Origin: Panulirus ornatus
Lineage: Eukaryota > Arthropoda > Malacostraca > Decapoda > Palinuridae
Direction of reading: 5' to 3'
Assembly (NCBI RefSeq): GCF_036320965.1
Contig: NC_092269.1
Coordinates: forward strand, 35,519,343-35,583,342
DNA: 64,000 bases
Shown here piece after piece: positions 13,750 through 28,700 of this stretch. The position numbers and the translations under genes were made by a program. The notes beneath the pieces were generated by a model, which did no database searches, was not told the DNA's origin, and saw only the letters and a list, made by a program, of their open reading frames with translations. The stretch's first letter is position 1. Each line of letters begins with the position of its first letter.

Positions 13750-16700
13750 CATCTTGTAAATTACAAGGATAATGATTTTCTCACTGGCATACAGATGAGC
13801 GTGAGGATGTTCAGAAGAAAACCTTTGCTAAGTGGATCAACAGTCAGCTGGTCAAAGGTCAGCACCCACCAGTCACCGATCTTTTCTATGATTTGCGGGA
13901 TGGCACTCGGCTCTTGGCATTATTGGAGGTGCTTACTAGTAAAACTTATGTAAGTATATTGGCATTTCGTGATCAGTTTTTAATCAGAGATGTTTCTCAT
14001 GAAGTTTTTCGTGATTAGTATTTTCTCTGCTGATAAACAGGATGAAACATATCCCAACATTGGCATGCATTAAACTGGGGTCCAAGGTTTCCCATGAGGT
14101 TATTTTTGTGATTATATTGATTAAAAAGCTTCATTAGAGTAACTCTAAGAGTACAGAGTAGCAAGTAGGTAAGGTATTAGTGGCATAATAGATGATTGTT
14201 GCATGATCTAGTTTTACAGTATTGAAATTATGATGAAATGTGTAATCCTTTTTGTCGAATATCTGGTCATATTTCTGTGTCCATGGTTTGTGTGTCCTGT
14301 GAAAATATTTGTTGTAGCTTATTGTTTTTCCTGACAGTTTACTTTGATGAACACCTGGAGCAGTTTTGAATTTTCACCAGCCTTTTTCACAATATATCTC
14401 AAAGTTTCTCTGCTTCTTCATATTTTGTAAGACCCATACCTTGCTCTCTTATGCCTTTCAGAGGCTGAGTTCTTTTGTTTTACATCTTTTATGAAGTTGT
14501 ATCTTTCTCTTTTCTAACCCTTTCTCTCTTCACTGTCAAAGGTACCCATGTACCCTTCATTATAGATTTTAACACACACCCTTCCATTAGAGTATTCTGT
14601 ATTCTGAATGTAGAATTGTTTCCTTTAGTGTATATTAAAATAAAAATTTTAGTTTATAATTTCTATGAATGTGTCTCCTCTCTCAGTGTGGTTTTATCTC
14701 TCATCATCTGTTTAGGTTCTCAGTTCTCATTATTTTGTAAAAAAAAAAAAAAAATCAAGTTGTTTATCCTATTTCATATGGTACTGTACTATGGATTTTT
14801 GCACCTGAGAACTGGTTGCTCGTGTGCCCCCATGTTAGCTAGACCTTTCAGCACTTGACAAGCCACTTCATCACATGATTACTGTGTAACCAATCATAAC
14901 TCAAGGTGGGCTTTTTTGTTAACCTTCTATCCCTTTGCCTTTAAGGTTTTGAAACTCTACCTCCTCCTGTCTTTTCTAACAGCTATGACTTGGCCCATTC
15001 TTAGAATATTTTTCATCTTTCTTTCCCTCATATTTCAGTTAAGGCTTAGCATTGATGCAGAGGTTTATCTTTGACAGGAGCACCCAGCATAAAAAAGATG
15101 CACTATGATTTATTATCAAAGAGATTTGTAATGAACCTGATTTCTTCTTTCTTTAGAAACGCGAGAAGGGCCGCATGCGTGTACATCACTTGAATAATGT
15201 AAGCAGAGCATTGAGTATCCTAGAGGAGCACAGTGTGAAGCTGGTCAACATATCTAATGAACATATTGTTGATGGGTCAGCAAAACTCACACTGGGACTG
15301 GTGTGGGCCATAATTTTACACTGGCAGGTATGTATTGTTTTATGCACTTGATTAACAATGATGTTAGTTTGCACAAGATACTTTGTAAATTGTATATTCA
15401 CATAAACTGTTCATATTCCCTGTGTTTATGCAACTTTTCCGTATACATTATACTGATTTGTCTTTGATATAGTAAGAAGTCGCTGTATGACTAACTCCAC
15501 TTATAGGTTGTTTGGGGTGGATCAGATACATAACACTTATTTCTTTAATTCATACACATATTCAACTTATTTCCATTGTGTTAAAGTGAAACATTAATTT
15601 ATGCACAACTTGAAGTGATTCTTACTTTTTCCCATTTACTGATTCATCAAGTTCATCTTTCCTACTACAGTGTATAGTAAATATTACTTCTTCCTTAACT
15701 CATCCACAATTTCCAGTACTTCATCACTCAAACTAGTATTACATTGTGACATTCCATCTCTTCAGAGACTAGAATCATACTCTTACTCTCATCTTCCTCC
15801 TACTGATTCTGTTAAAGTGAATTGGCCAATTTGTCCTTTTTCTCCATTTATTCAGCACTACATGATTCATCACTACACCACAGTAACCACATGTTGCTCT
15901 CCATATGTTTCATCTTGTTATAAGACAAAAAACTGTGAGATTATCCATTTTTTTTCTTGTGTTCAGTATTCCATTCCTACATTGAAAGCAGATGTATGCA
16001 GTGAAGAATTTTCCTGAAGTGGTTGTCACTTACAAAGATTTTTTTTTTTTTTTGCAGGTTCAGGGTGTTTTAAAGGATGTAATGTCAGACTTGCAACAAA
16101 CCAATTTAGAGAAAACTCTTCTGGCATGGTGCAGACAGACTACCAAAGTATGTACAAGCGTCTTGTACTTTGCTTTCTAATGCATATGTATTATTTTTTC
16201 CTGCTCTCTTGAAAGCTAATGTCTCATTCGAGGCAGTCTGATGAAACATGTTCTGTTTGTTGCATTTTAAACATTAATATACTTCATTTTGATTTTGTTA
16301 TTGGATAATGGTAGTGTTATTTATATTGCTCACTTGTAATGTTTTTAATGAATGCATATTATTTCATTGTGAAGTAAAATCATACACTCTCAGTCATATA
16401 ACAGAGGTTGATTAAGAAGCTAGAGCTGCAGATAGGAATAAAGGGTAGACATCTTCACTGGATAGATTACCTTAGTGGAAGGGACCTAAAGGATGCAGAG
16501 AAACATTCATGAAAATGATTGTGGTCACCACTGGGGTGCTGCAGGGCTGTGTCCCACTGTTGTCTTTTTTTTACGTAAATGATTTGCCTGGGGGACTGGA
16601 CTCGTGCCTGATCGTGTTTGTGAATGATGCCAAGGTCATGATAGAAGTAAAGAATGATAATGATTGGACCAGCTTATAGTGGGATCTAGACTCCAAAGTT

Positions 16701-19700
16701 CACTTGATAAATGGTTAATGAAAGTGCAAGGGAATGAGGATGGCACACAGTGAAAAAAGGACCCTGTGTGATATTACCCAGTGGGAAATATAGTACAGGA
16801 ATCTGTATGCTGATGTGTATTAGATTTGCCCTCTGCTACCGTACATGGAATGACTTTAATCATATGTCTGAATGAGATTAGCCTTCTAGATAAGAGGTAT
16901 TATCAGATTCCAGAGATATCCATGGATGGTACATTTAAAGAGTACATAATGGGGAAAATTACTGTGGGAAAGAAGTGTTTAGTAGTACTGTTTGTTTATG
17001 GGTGATAAAGGAAACAGGTAAAGAGGTCATAGGAAGAGGGAAAGGTATGAGAAGGAAGAGATTCCACCCCATCACTGTTGTGTGGAAAGAAGTAGGTCTT
17101 CACCCAGATACTCTCAGAATCAGCAGCCAGTTGCTTGCCATTGATGCAGACCTGAGTGGCTGGAACACAGAAAAAGCTCACTAGAACATTGGCTGAAATT
17201 ATATTTGTAGAACATCCCTTTCAAAATCCAGTGTGTCACTCTATTTTCCTTTACTCAGAGCATCCTTTCTCTACATACAGTACATCATCAGAACTGCTCA
17301 ATACTCTATTTGGCTCTTCATCTGATTGAGTTGACAACACAACTAGAGACAGTGACTTTGGCATCTCCCATTCTTTTTCTCCATGACAATCTATTCCTCC
17401 AAACAAATTCAACTAACAATGCTTTTGTACCACATTTGAATGTCACCATCCATACAAACCTTAAGTAATAATGGTGACATCGAACACCTGTGACACACCC
17501 TCATTTATTTCATACTGCTCCTTCATACCACTCCTTAGTCCCACACATGCAGTATTTCCATTATTAAAGGTCCTTACAGCATTCAGAAGTCTTCTATACA
17601 AACCATTTCTGAATCCATAAATGGTGTTTAAACCTCTTCTTTTATCAAGATTTTTTTTTTATTGCAAAAATCTGGTCTGCGCACCCTATTCCCTTTCTGA
17701 ACCCAGTGTGTCTTTAACTGGCGAGAGGTTCACTAATCCTAGTGAAACGGTTGTACAATCGTTTTTATACTATTTTCCTCACAAGTTATGTTAAGGAGAC
17801 ATAATCTGTATTCTTAGACTTACAGTGAAGTTAAACCTTAGAAAAAGCAAATCCATGAAGATTGGAAAGGGTAATATTAGATTTGCCATACTATGAATAG
17901 GTACCATATTCAAGAAAACAAGCTTTTTTGCTGGTCAGAGAACTAATGATAAACTCACCTAGCTCTCAGGCTTGAAAAAGAAGAAAGTAATTTTTATTTC
18001 TATTTGATCATAACAAGCTGAGATTACTCAGTAATGTCTTAACTACCCCAGTGATTTGTAGTTTTTGGCAGTTGCTAGGCAATGGTGTGAGGTTTAGGTG
18101 CTACCTTCAGTTGGTAGGATTGGGTAACAAGGTAAGCTTGAGAATGGATGGCCACTTTTTTTTTTGTACAGTACACTGGTTATTAGGTATTTGTAGTAGT
18201 CTAGTACAATTTATGGGGAAATTAGAACCGTCATCTCACCCTGACTAAGTTCAGATAACAATTTTTCATGTGCAAACTGTTTTTCTTCCAACAGGGATAC
18301 CATGGAGTTGATGTTCGAAACTTCACAACGTCATGGACTGATGGCCTTGCCTTTAATGCTCTTATTCATAGTCACCGACCTCAACTATTTGATTGGACAG
18401 TCTTAGCTAGAAAGCACCCATATGCTCGTTTAGAGAATGCCTTTAGGCTTGCTAATGAGCACTTAAATATTGAAAGACTTTTAGATCCTGAAGGTAAGTG
18501 ATAATAGATGTACTGTGAAGCTGTTTGTTTCCCACATGCTCTTAATTCATACCTCATTTGTAATTTGTTTTTGTTGAATACCTTATTTTCTCTCACAGAT
18601 GCCTGTCAAAAGAGAGTAACTAAACTTAACATAATGATCATCAGAAGATTAAACCATCAAGCCACCTTGGCAGATGTCTAAAAACACACAGACAGCAGTT
18701 TTTTACATTTTCTATTAGATGTGAACTGTAATATGTTATTTCACTTCATAAAAGTTCTCAAGGTAATTTGGTTATTATCTTTCTTGGTTATTTTCTTTTC
18801 GGGATGTTAAAGTTAATTGAATTTTTATAGGATGAAAGCATTGTAATTCACTGTTGCAGTAGATGGGTATGCTGCTTACTTTTCATGTAATCATAAATTT
18901 CTCTACTGAACTAGGGGACGCATGTAGGAATAGGATGATGAAAGTGAATGCGTGTAAAAATAATTTTACCTGTGTTCAGGATTTATCACCTGTCTGTATG
19001 TTTCATGTTTCATATCCCCTGAAGTGATGTCAGTATTATGATTGATAACCCTCATTCTAACTGTACATCCCATGGGAGTTATACTTTTCACCCTAAAGTG
19101 ACCTGTTTACCAGGGTTATTTCGCAGATCTTGTTTCAGGTGATGTTCTGAACGACTGAGCATTGTTTCCTCCTAAAAACAAATGAACAAGTATGAAGGAA
19201 CTATTTGATTATTTGTCGGGATTAGGATTTATTGATAGAATTTGTTGGAAAATCTTGTTGGTTGGTTGTTTGGACATGACCCATATTGTTTCTTTGTTGT
19301 GTATTTGATTTTTAAATTTTTCTTTAAAATTTTTAATTCTTTAAAGTTTTTGTTTAACTATGATAGATTATGTAGTTACTTTTCCTGTTATTTTTTGGTT
19401 AAAGAATTACTACCCTTGATCCCTTGAAGAAACAGTACTGAATATACTTTTGTTTAATCTTGATAATTACTTTCTGTTGCAGATGTGAATTCCCAAGTGC
19501 CAGACAAAAAGTCAATCATGATGTATGTGATGTGCCTCTTCCAGGCTCTTCCCCATGAATCTTTCACAATGGAGAGTTTAGATGTTTCTGTACAGTCAGA
19601 TTCTTCATTTTCTATAGAGGTGAGTTACCTCTTGCACCAGACCTTATTCTAACCACTTATTTCTGTATTCCTTTATATTTTGTTTTGAATCAGTGCCCAG

Positions 19701-22700
19701 CTATTTACAACATATAATTATATATAGCTATATGTATGATGTGAATGGACTACTGAAGATTTCCATATCCATGAACTTGAATGTGAATCTAATGAGTGCT
19801 GTGTGGGGGGCCTTTCCCCATGATAGCCAGGACATGTAATACTCAGAAAGCCATGCACCATGTGATTGTTGTATAGGCATTGGCAACTCAGGAGTAGGCT
19901 ATTGTGATGTCTTTTTCTTTCCCAACATCATTAAGATTTGGAACTCATTCCCAGTTGAACCCAAGATTGACAACTGCAGTGTCTGTAAAAAACCTTGTCC
20001 ACTTCCCCATACATTTTCAAAGATGATGTCACACTTGCATGTTATTACTTTGTCATCTCTCTTTTGGCCATGATTACCACCTGCAGATGTCTGGGTAAGA
20101 AACTGGCAAGGTTCCCGACATACTCTGTGTTGTTGTTTTGGTTCCATAGTCTTGATCTCATGAATGAGGTGAAATACTGAGGAGGTTTTGCAGGAAACTG
20201 CTGCCTGATTGTGCATTCTGAGTACTCAGTGTGCTTAGAAATCTCTTGTGTCTCTACATTTTCTTGCTTCCAGGAGGGAATTCAGGGTTTAATTTCTTAA
20301 GATCCAACCATCTTGGAGAACAGATGGAAGATATATAGTGTTTGCTAGAGAAATTCCCAGAATGAAGTGGCAACCTGGAAGAGTATGAAAGAACATCATT
20401 CCCTTGAGATAGCCTGAGGTGCTGTGATGCAGTTTGCTGATTCTCATACCATCAGAAACACTAGTCTCACCAACTAAATGTATAGTGATTTCACAATTAG
20501 AGAATCATATGCTTTTATCCACAATAAACCTTAGCTATACATTACCTTTGAAAATATATGGAGGCGGACAAGGCTTACTGTGGACACTTTATGTTATGTG
20601 CTTTATAATGAAGAGATTGATATTCGTCAAGGAAGATATACAGTGAATGCTGCTTGCTAGTCCTGCCTTTCTGGCTTTAGATAGGTAGTTGTCTTCCCTT
20701 GTCTTTTTTAGCACCTGTATCCTGCCTGTTTTAAAATGTATTGTGTCCACTATCTCTACATCTTTTGGATTACTCCCTCCCTTATTTTTTCTTTCTCTTT
20801 AGCTCATTGTATGTTTTATTTAAGGCTTAGCATCCATGAGGATTTCTGTGTGTTACCCAAGCTTTTACAATAGATAAGTGTCATCATGTTACGAATAAGG
20901 AAAGGGTAATGATGATATAGTCCTGATGTTTCTTGTAATGCAAGTAATAGTTAAAGTTTAAAACAAATGTTATTACTTGATATAATAACTTTCTTGAGTG
21001 ATGAAATTATTATTTGCAGGGTAGTAGTGAGGATACTCTTAGGCCTGCTACTAAGGGTCGACCCCTATCAACTGCAAGTATTGGTTTGAGTGAATATCAA
21101 CGTACTTTGGAAGAAGTTTTGACTTGGTTATTAGGAGCTGAGGACAGACTAGCAGCTATGCCCCCAATTGCTGATACTACAGATGAAGTGAAGGATCAGT
21201 TTCATGAATTAGAGGTGGGAGGATGTATGGTCTTCATAGGTTCTCTTTTTGTTTAAGAATGATAGTAAGCTATCTTTTCTTAGGTGCACATTAATATTTT
21301 TACGTATACCTATGATAGTACTATTTTTTTAATACATGATCTCAGTTTCCTGCATCAGCAAGGTAGCAACAGGAAACAGATGAAGAATGGCCCATCCACT
21401 CATATACAGATATATATATATCCATATGAGTAGAAAAAGTCTTGTACAGGTCACTTTGGTGTTATGTACAAGATGACATGCCAGTTATTGATATATTTAT
21501 GTATTTTTAGGAAGTTAAGTACACAGTAGACCTACTCATGAATATCATATGTATTTGTGAAGCATTGGAAAAGGGAAGGTGAGAGTGAATAGAGCTTGGG
21601 GAGTGGATGAGGAATGGAAAGTATTTAGTGAAACATTGTTGATGTGCCGGGAAAGTGTGTTGCATGTGGAAAGTGGAAGGTGTGCAGGTGAGAAAGGGTA
21701 GTGGGTGGTTGAATGATAAAGTGAAGTTGCCAGTGAAAGTGATAAGATAGGTTTATGGTCATTACCTACAGGAAAGGAATGCAGTTGATTGAGAGATGTA
21801 CAAGAGAAAGTGACAGGTCAAGACGAAGGTTCAGGGGCTGAAATGGGAGGCACATGAATGTTGCAATAAGTGAGTATCAGCAATTTGCAGAGAGCATAAG
21901 AAAATGTTTGGAGAGGAGTTTATATTGTGAGAAAAATGAGAACATTTTGGAGCATTGGTGATGGGGGCAACTTGGGAGGTGGTAACAGGCAATTAAGTAA
22001 AGAGATGGAGTGGGAACGTTCAGTGATTGTAGAATGTGTTTCATGACAGGATGGCGGATATAGGATGTCCAGGTAGGGAGGTATATAAAGTTGTTTGATG
22101 ATGGGGTGGCGGATGTAGGGTTGGTGAGGTATGCGAAGTGAGAGAGTCATGTCTGCAATTGATCTGATGAAAAGATAAGAGGTGGTAAAACCCTTACATA
22201 AGATGAAATGTGGCAAGGCAGCTGGAGGGGATGGTATTGTAGTTGAATTTCTTAAGAAAGAGGTTGACTGTTGTTGGTTGGTTAGTAAGGATATTCATTG
22301 TATGTGTGGATCATGGTGAGGTGCTTGAGCTGAATGCACATATAATACCATTATATAAAGGCAAGGGGAGCAAAGGTGAATGTTCAAATTAAATAGGTAC
22401 TGTAAAAGTTTGTCTAGTGTACCTGTTAAGTTGTATGAAAGATTGTTGAGGGGAGGTGGCATGCACAGAGTGTCAGACTTAGGGAAGCAATATAGTTTCA
22501 GGAATGGGAGTGGGGTGTGTGAACTAGGTGTGGCCTTAAAGAATGTGTGTGAAAGAGAAACAGGAGGATCTTTTTGTGGCATTTGTGGATCTGGATAGAG
22601 CATATGATAATTTTGATAGAGATACTTTGTGGAAGGTGTTGCAGATATTTGGTGTGGGAGGAAAGGTATTAGAAAAATAGAGGAGTTTTCATCAAGAGAG

Positions 22701-25700
22701 TAAGTCGTGTGTGAGTTGGCAAAGAGGAGGGAGAATGGTTCCAGGTGAAGTTAGGTCTGCATTATGGTATATGATGTCACCATGGGTGTTTAATTTGCTA
22801 ATGGATGAGGTGTTGAAAGAGGGGAACACAAAGGTCTTGGAGATAGGAGTAGATGTGCAGTCTGCTGAGGGTGGGGAACCTTGGAGGGGAGTAGTTGTTC
22901 ACTGATGACACAGTGCTTGTAGCAGATTCAAGTTGCAAGTTAGAAACTCCGGAAGTGGTGTCTGAGTTTGGGAGAATATATGAATGGAGAAAGTTGAGAG
23001 TATACATGAATAAAAACAAGGCCATTAGGGGTAGCAGTACAGAGACAGATTAGTGTGTTTGAATGGAAAGATTAGCATAAGGTGAAGTGGATATGGCAGC
23101 TTACGGAACCATGGAAGGTGATGTGAACCATAGAATGGATGGTGGTATGAAGATCATGGGAGCATTGAGGAATGTGTGGAAAGAGAGTTATCCATCAGGG
23201 AGGGTGAAGATGGATGTGTTTGAAGGTATAGTAGTCCCACCAGTGCTGTATATATGTGAGGTGGGCTGTAGATAAGAATGTGTGGAAGAGGGTGAATACA
23301 AAGGAATTGAAATATTTGAGGACAGTATATGTTGTGAGGGGTATTGATCAGATATGAAGTGACAGGGTAAGAAAGAATTGTGGGATTTAGGAAAGTATGG
23401 TTGAAAGAGCCGAAGAGTGCATATTGAAATGGTTTGGAAATGTAGAGATAATGAGTGAGGAGAGGATACGCACTATGTCAGAAGTGGAGAGGACAAGGAA
23501 AAGGGAGGGACTGAATTGGAGATGAAATGTTGAATGGAAAAAAGTTTTGAGTGCATAGGCCTTGAACATGCAGTAGGGTGAAGACATGCATGCTTTAGAA
23601 TAGATTGGAGCAGTGTGGTATGCATGGGGTGATGTGCTGTCAATGGAGCGAGCCAGAACATGTGAAGCTGTTGGAGGAAACCATGGAAAGTTCTTTGGGG
23701 CCTGGTTTTGGACAAGGGACTGTGGATGTGAAGGAATGATGCCATTTATTTGTCTGTTCCTGATGCTACCTCACTGAGATGGGAAATAGGCAACAAGTAC
23801 AAAAAAAAGTTGTATGTTATGATGAAGGCAGAGTATTTTGACGATAAAACAAGTTTCACTGTATACATATAGAAAGCACACTTTAATTTTTATTGTGTAT
23901 ATTGGTAGAGCTGCTGTCAGTAAATTTGGGGTTTCTCCTTTATTTTAAATCAGTCATGGAATTCTGTAACAATTGAATTGCAAAGATAAATTACGCGTGA
24001 AATGTGAATGTATTTGAATATATGTGATACACAGGGTCTCTTGATAGATTAACTTAATATGTGAATGGAAAAGTAAACTTTCTGATAATTGCAGAAGTTA
24101 ATTTTTCAGTTTAACATACTGGGTATGGGCTGAGGATGTATGTGTATGATGTTGCTGAGGCTGTATTAATCTGATCCACCCATTAGATTGGAAATTGGAT
24201 AATGGTAATTGATGAAAAAAAAAAGTAAAGATAGGATAACTATCTTAGATTGGGCATTCCTTCCCATAATTAGTTTAAGGTTTAAGGTTTTGGACCTCAC
24301 CTTTGCAAAATGAATTAAAACAAGGCATATTTCTGTTACCCTTTATATACCATTTATAAATGGGAATGGAGTTATTGATGATAGATACATATGAGTCATC
24401 TAAACTAATTTTCAGGAATTGATGCTGGAGTTGACATCAAAGCAAGGTGGCATTGGCGATGTGCTAGGAGAGGGGTCACGGCTTATGAGAGATGGAGTGA
24501 TGGAGGAGGAGGAAGAGGAAGAAGTTAGGGTGCAGATGAAGCTTCTCAACACTCGATGGGAAGAACTTAGAGTCAAAGCCATGGACCGCCAGTCAAGGTG
24601 ATTAAAGCTCTCAAAGGTTTTGAAAGTATATATAGATATTTCTATAAATGATCAAATTTTTTCTTTATTGATAATCAGTATTTTTTTATTATAAGTCTTG
24701 CATGCAGATTAAGCTACAGAGAGAAATTAGAACTTTTAGAGTGTTTGTTTCCATTTGCAAGGGTTTTTGTTTCAAATGAATCTTCTGAATTCATTGAGAT
24801 TACATTTCAGTCTGATGATTACAAATAAGCATGCAAAAGAATTTTTTATTATTAAAATCACTCTGATGTAATTGCAGTTCCATCGTACTTAATCACTAGT
24901 TGTAAACTGTAAGTTAAATAGGTATAAACATGAGCTGAAGTGAGTCACAGGGTTGAAGAAGGGGGAGCTAAAGTTTTAGGTTCATTAAAGAATGTGTGGA
25001 AAGAAAGATGAGTCTTTAAAGACAAGGCTAGGTATGTTTTAATGTATGTTAGTTTCAACAATGTCTTATGGATGGATGTCTTGGGCCTTCAATGGAAATA
25101 AAAGAAAAGAGGGATGATGGGCTGGGAATGATGCCTGAGAAGGGTATTTAGTAAGAGGTGGGTAGATTGCATAAGTATAGACCCTCTGAAGACCAAGTAA
25201 GGGGAATTTGAGTAGTTCAAATGATGGAAAGAATGAGTGAAGAGAGATTAGCAAATAGGATCTGTGTTTTAGAAGTGGAGCGAGCAAGGAAAGTGAGTTT
25301 GAAGTGGGGATGGTAGGATAGAATGAAGGAGACATTTGAGAGGAAGGGCCTAAACATTCAGGAAGGCAATAGGAAGGAGATAGATAGAATTAGATGGAGC
25401 ATTATGGTATATGGGAGTGAAGTGCGTCCACTGGGGTAGAATCATCACATATGAAGTGATCAAGGAGAATTTTAGGGTAATCTGTGAGGCTTGCCTGTGG
25501 TTAGAAGTCTTTGGTTTTGGTACTGAATGTAAATGGGGCCACTGCTTTGATTGTTCATAACACTACCTGACCAGAGTGGGAGAGGCAGTTACATTAAGAA
25601 GAAAAGAAAATGAGATTGATTACTCCCTCTTTTGATACTTTGTGAACATTCCTTTTGGTATTCATATCGGAGTAGATGTGGAGTTTTAACTGAAGAGCAC

Positions 25701-28700
25701 ATGGCAGCATTGCATGTATGCCTGACTCACACATACCCCACACTGATGATTATGATCAGTTCATAATGTAGCCTGAGTTTTAAGGATAGTTTTGTATTCA
25801 TAGTACAACATCTCTCTTTCCTTTAAGGCATGATCCTGTATCTTAATTATTTTCTATTGCTTCTGATGATGCATTGTACTTGTGTAGAAAGTGAGCAAGC
25901 TTATAATTTGCTCCCATAGGAATGCTTGAAATAACTATTAATATCTCTAAAAAAACTAAGATGTCTGTATAGAATGCCTGGGAAGATTTTGATAAGGGAT
26001 GGCTTTAGTGAGCATGAAAGAGAAAGAATGCTGTTAATATCATATAATTCCCTTTTGTTGTTTCTTCATCTTTTTCACTTTTTTATCTGTGTATTGTTAT
26101 CAGTTTGACTCCAAAATAAAAGTAAACATATATCATTTGTACTGCAGACTTCATGAAAAGTTGATGAGTCTTCAGCAAAAACAGCTAGAAAGCCTCAAAA
26201 AATGGCTGACTGACACCGAAGATCGCATTGCCAATATGAGCCAGGTATGAGAAAGTTTCTCTACTTATTTGTAGGATTCTGTTATTTTTTATCAGAAAAA
26301 CATTTATAATATGTGCATGTCTTGTGGCAAGTAAAAGCAAGGTGGTATGTTTGAGAGAGGGTAGTATACACCTGTAAAAGACTTTTTACTGGGATCTTTC
26401 GCTAGGATAGTATAACAAAGTACTGAAAAACAAACAGATTACTTTAGGAGAGAATTGAAAGTAAGATCATGACCAGTACCCCATCTGGTATAGTAAGTTA
26501 TATTCAGGGGTGCCATGTAACAGTTAGATGGCTACTTCAAGTGGTAACATGTGCAATGAAAGTAGTAAAAATGGATGATGGAAAATTGATAGAGTAAGAT
26601 ATAAGGCAGTCTAACATATTCTTTTATTTAAGAGAAAGATTTGTCATGTAAAACTAATACTGGGATGGTATTAACATATGTAGAGGCAGATTTGGAGAGG
26701 TCTGAAAGATTGAATGAACTCTTTGGGAACATTTACAGTGGAAGACTTAGTGAGTTGTCAAGAAATATGAAATAGAAAACAAAGTTGGAAAATATCTAAT
26801 TATCCTTGATGGAATAGCATTTAGAGTTATCCTGAGAACTCCATCATTGAAGGAGGTTTACCATGAGTTGCTTGCTGCTTAGTGAGAGGGCATTTTTTTC
26901 AGTTTAGGTAGAAAAAGATAATAGTGTATGGTTGCTATAAAAAAAGTACTTTGCTCATTAAAGACATTTTCATCTTCAGGTTGGACCAACAACAGAAGCA
27001 CTGAGAGAACAGATTTCAGCTCATCAGAGTCTACAGCAAGATTTAGAGAATGAACAGTCAAACATCAATTCCCTTTCCAACATGGTTGTTGTTGTGGATG
27101 AGTCCAATTCAGATAGCAGTAAGTTTTCCTGTGAGAGAGCCCATCTGAGATTGAGCATGGTGCTTGTTTTCCTATACCTTAAGACCAGCATTCATTCTTT
27201 TTGGCTCACCCTCTCTAGAAGTATGGAAACCATTCTGATCATTATTGTTTTATAGTTATAACCTAATACTTCAGGATTCTTTGAATTTCCTATCTGATCT
27301 ATATGTTTATCTCTCTCTTTCTCTCTGTAAAATAAACAGTCGCTTCATCTCATACTTAAAAGTTACCAGCACATAACGTACAAGTCATTCTTTATAGAAG
27401 GTGAAAAGTGAACCAACATTTTGGCATAGGGTATGTGGCTTAAGTTGTGAGGTTAAACTAGGAGGGATGATGAGTCTGATTGCTTTAGACTCTGTCTAGT
27501 GAGTTTGTTGAACTAGAATCTGTATATCTGCCTATCTGTATATATCCCTGATGTGAGGCCTTTCGTTCCTCACCCTTAACAGGCCACTGGGAGGGGGCAA
27601 CTCTAGCGCAGTGTTTCCAGGGTTTCCTACCAAGTGTCCCTATAGACTACTATTGCCTGTGTCTATCTTTTTTTGTACATATTTGCCATTTCCTGCATTA
27701 GCGACGTAGCACCAAGAAAGAGGACTGACCCTTAGAGGAAATAATTCTCACTTGGACCCATTCTCTGTTTCTTCTTTTGGAAAAGTAAAAACTGGAGGAG
27801 AGGATTTTCAGCCCCCTGTTCCCACCCTTTTTAGTTGCCTTTTACAACACACAGGGAATGCATGAGATGTATCTTTCACCCTTATCCCCAGGGATAGTGT
27901 CCACCGAATATTCTTGCCTAGTACTCCAACGTACTGGTTCTATGTAATGCTCCCACCCAATGAAACCACCTACTACATCTACCAAATGTTTCTCCCAAAT
28001 GCTCCTGCCTAATGTTCCTACCTACAACTTCCATCAATTGCTCCTGTCATTTTGCCAGAAGGCAGGGCAAGCACTTAGCACTCTCTTTAGGAAAGTCTAG
28101 AGTTACAAAGAATGAGTTGTGTGAGTTTAGTGTTGTCAAGTGTTATGTGTGACAAGGGAAGATTGTATGTTTGTGGACAGAATGCCAGCAGTCCATGTGT
28201 GGGGGAGACAGAAAGAAAAGACAGCTACCTAGATTGACAATCACATGTGGTGGCTCATTAGGCAGCCGTCACTAACCCTCCCAGTATCCAGGCGGATAGT
28301 ACATTCCTGGTCAGTGGCTAGAACCTCTCAAGGTGTGAGCAGTACTTCATACATGGAGAGAACAGTCATTTTTATAAACAGAGCATCTGTTCAAAAGGAG
28401 GACATTATCTTGAGATCATTTACTCTTGTACTAATGGATGTTTTTTTCTACTTGGTCTGTGAACCATTCTGCCTTGGCTTCTCAGATAAGTCCAAAGATG
28501 GGCCAAATAAGACTTTTAGTATGTTTATATAAGTTTCTGGGTGGGTTCTTCCTCTTTTTGTTCCTTTGCATTGCTTGTAGTTATAGTAGTTAGTAAGTAA
28601 CCATGCAGAGAAACATGTGTTAAAGAAAAAACTATTATTTTTCCTCTCTGGGAATAGTTGCTTCAAGAAAATTTTTACTTTTGTCCACTGCTCTTTTGTA

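Larger units (their letters stand above)
12215..13794. other. Intron 1
   Basis: 1,580 bp. It holds a 110-bp tandem duplication (13211-13428) and a long (TA)n tract ending 49 bp before the acceptor. Nothing else is recognised. Confidence 0.6.
16148..18294. other. Intron 4
   Basis: 2,147 bp. It contains two reverse-transcriptase fragments from different LINEs in opposite orientations, listed separately. Confidence 0.7.
21215..24415. other. Intron 7
   Basis: 3,201 bp, largely filled by one long decayed LINE plus a minus-strand short element near its start. Confidence 0.75.

Noticed and set aside
14475..14858. 127-codon + strand frame in intron 2
   Set aside because: Low-complexity F/L/S-rich translation of a T-rich intron, no domain.
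22295..22603. 102-codon minus-strand frame
   Set aside because: It is the antisense of the decayed LINE, whose + strand carries the reverse-transcriptase motifs.
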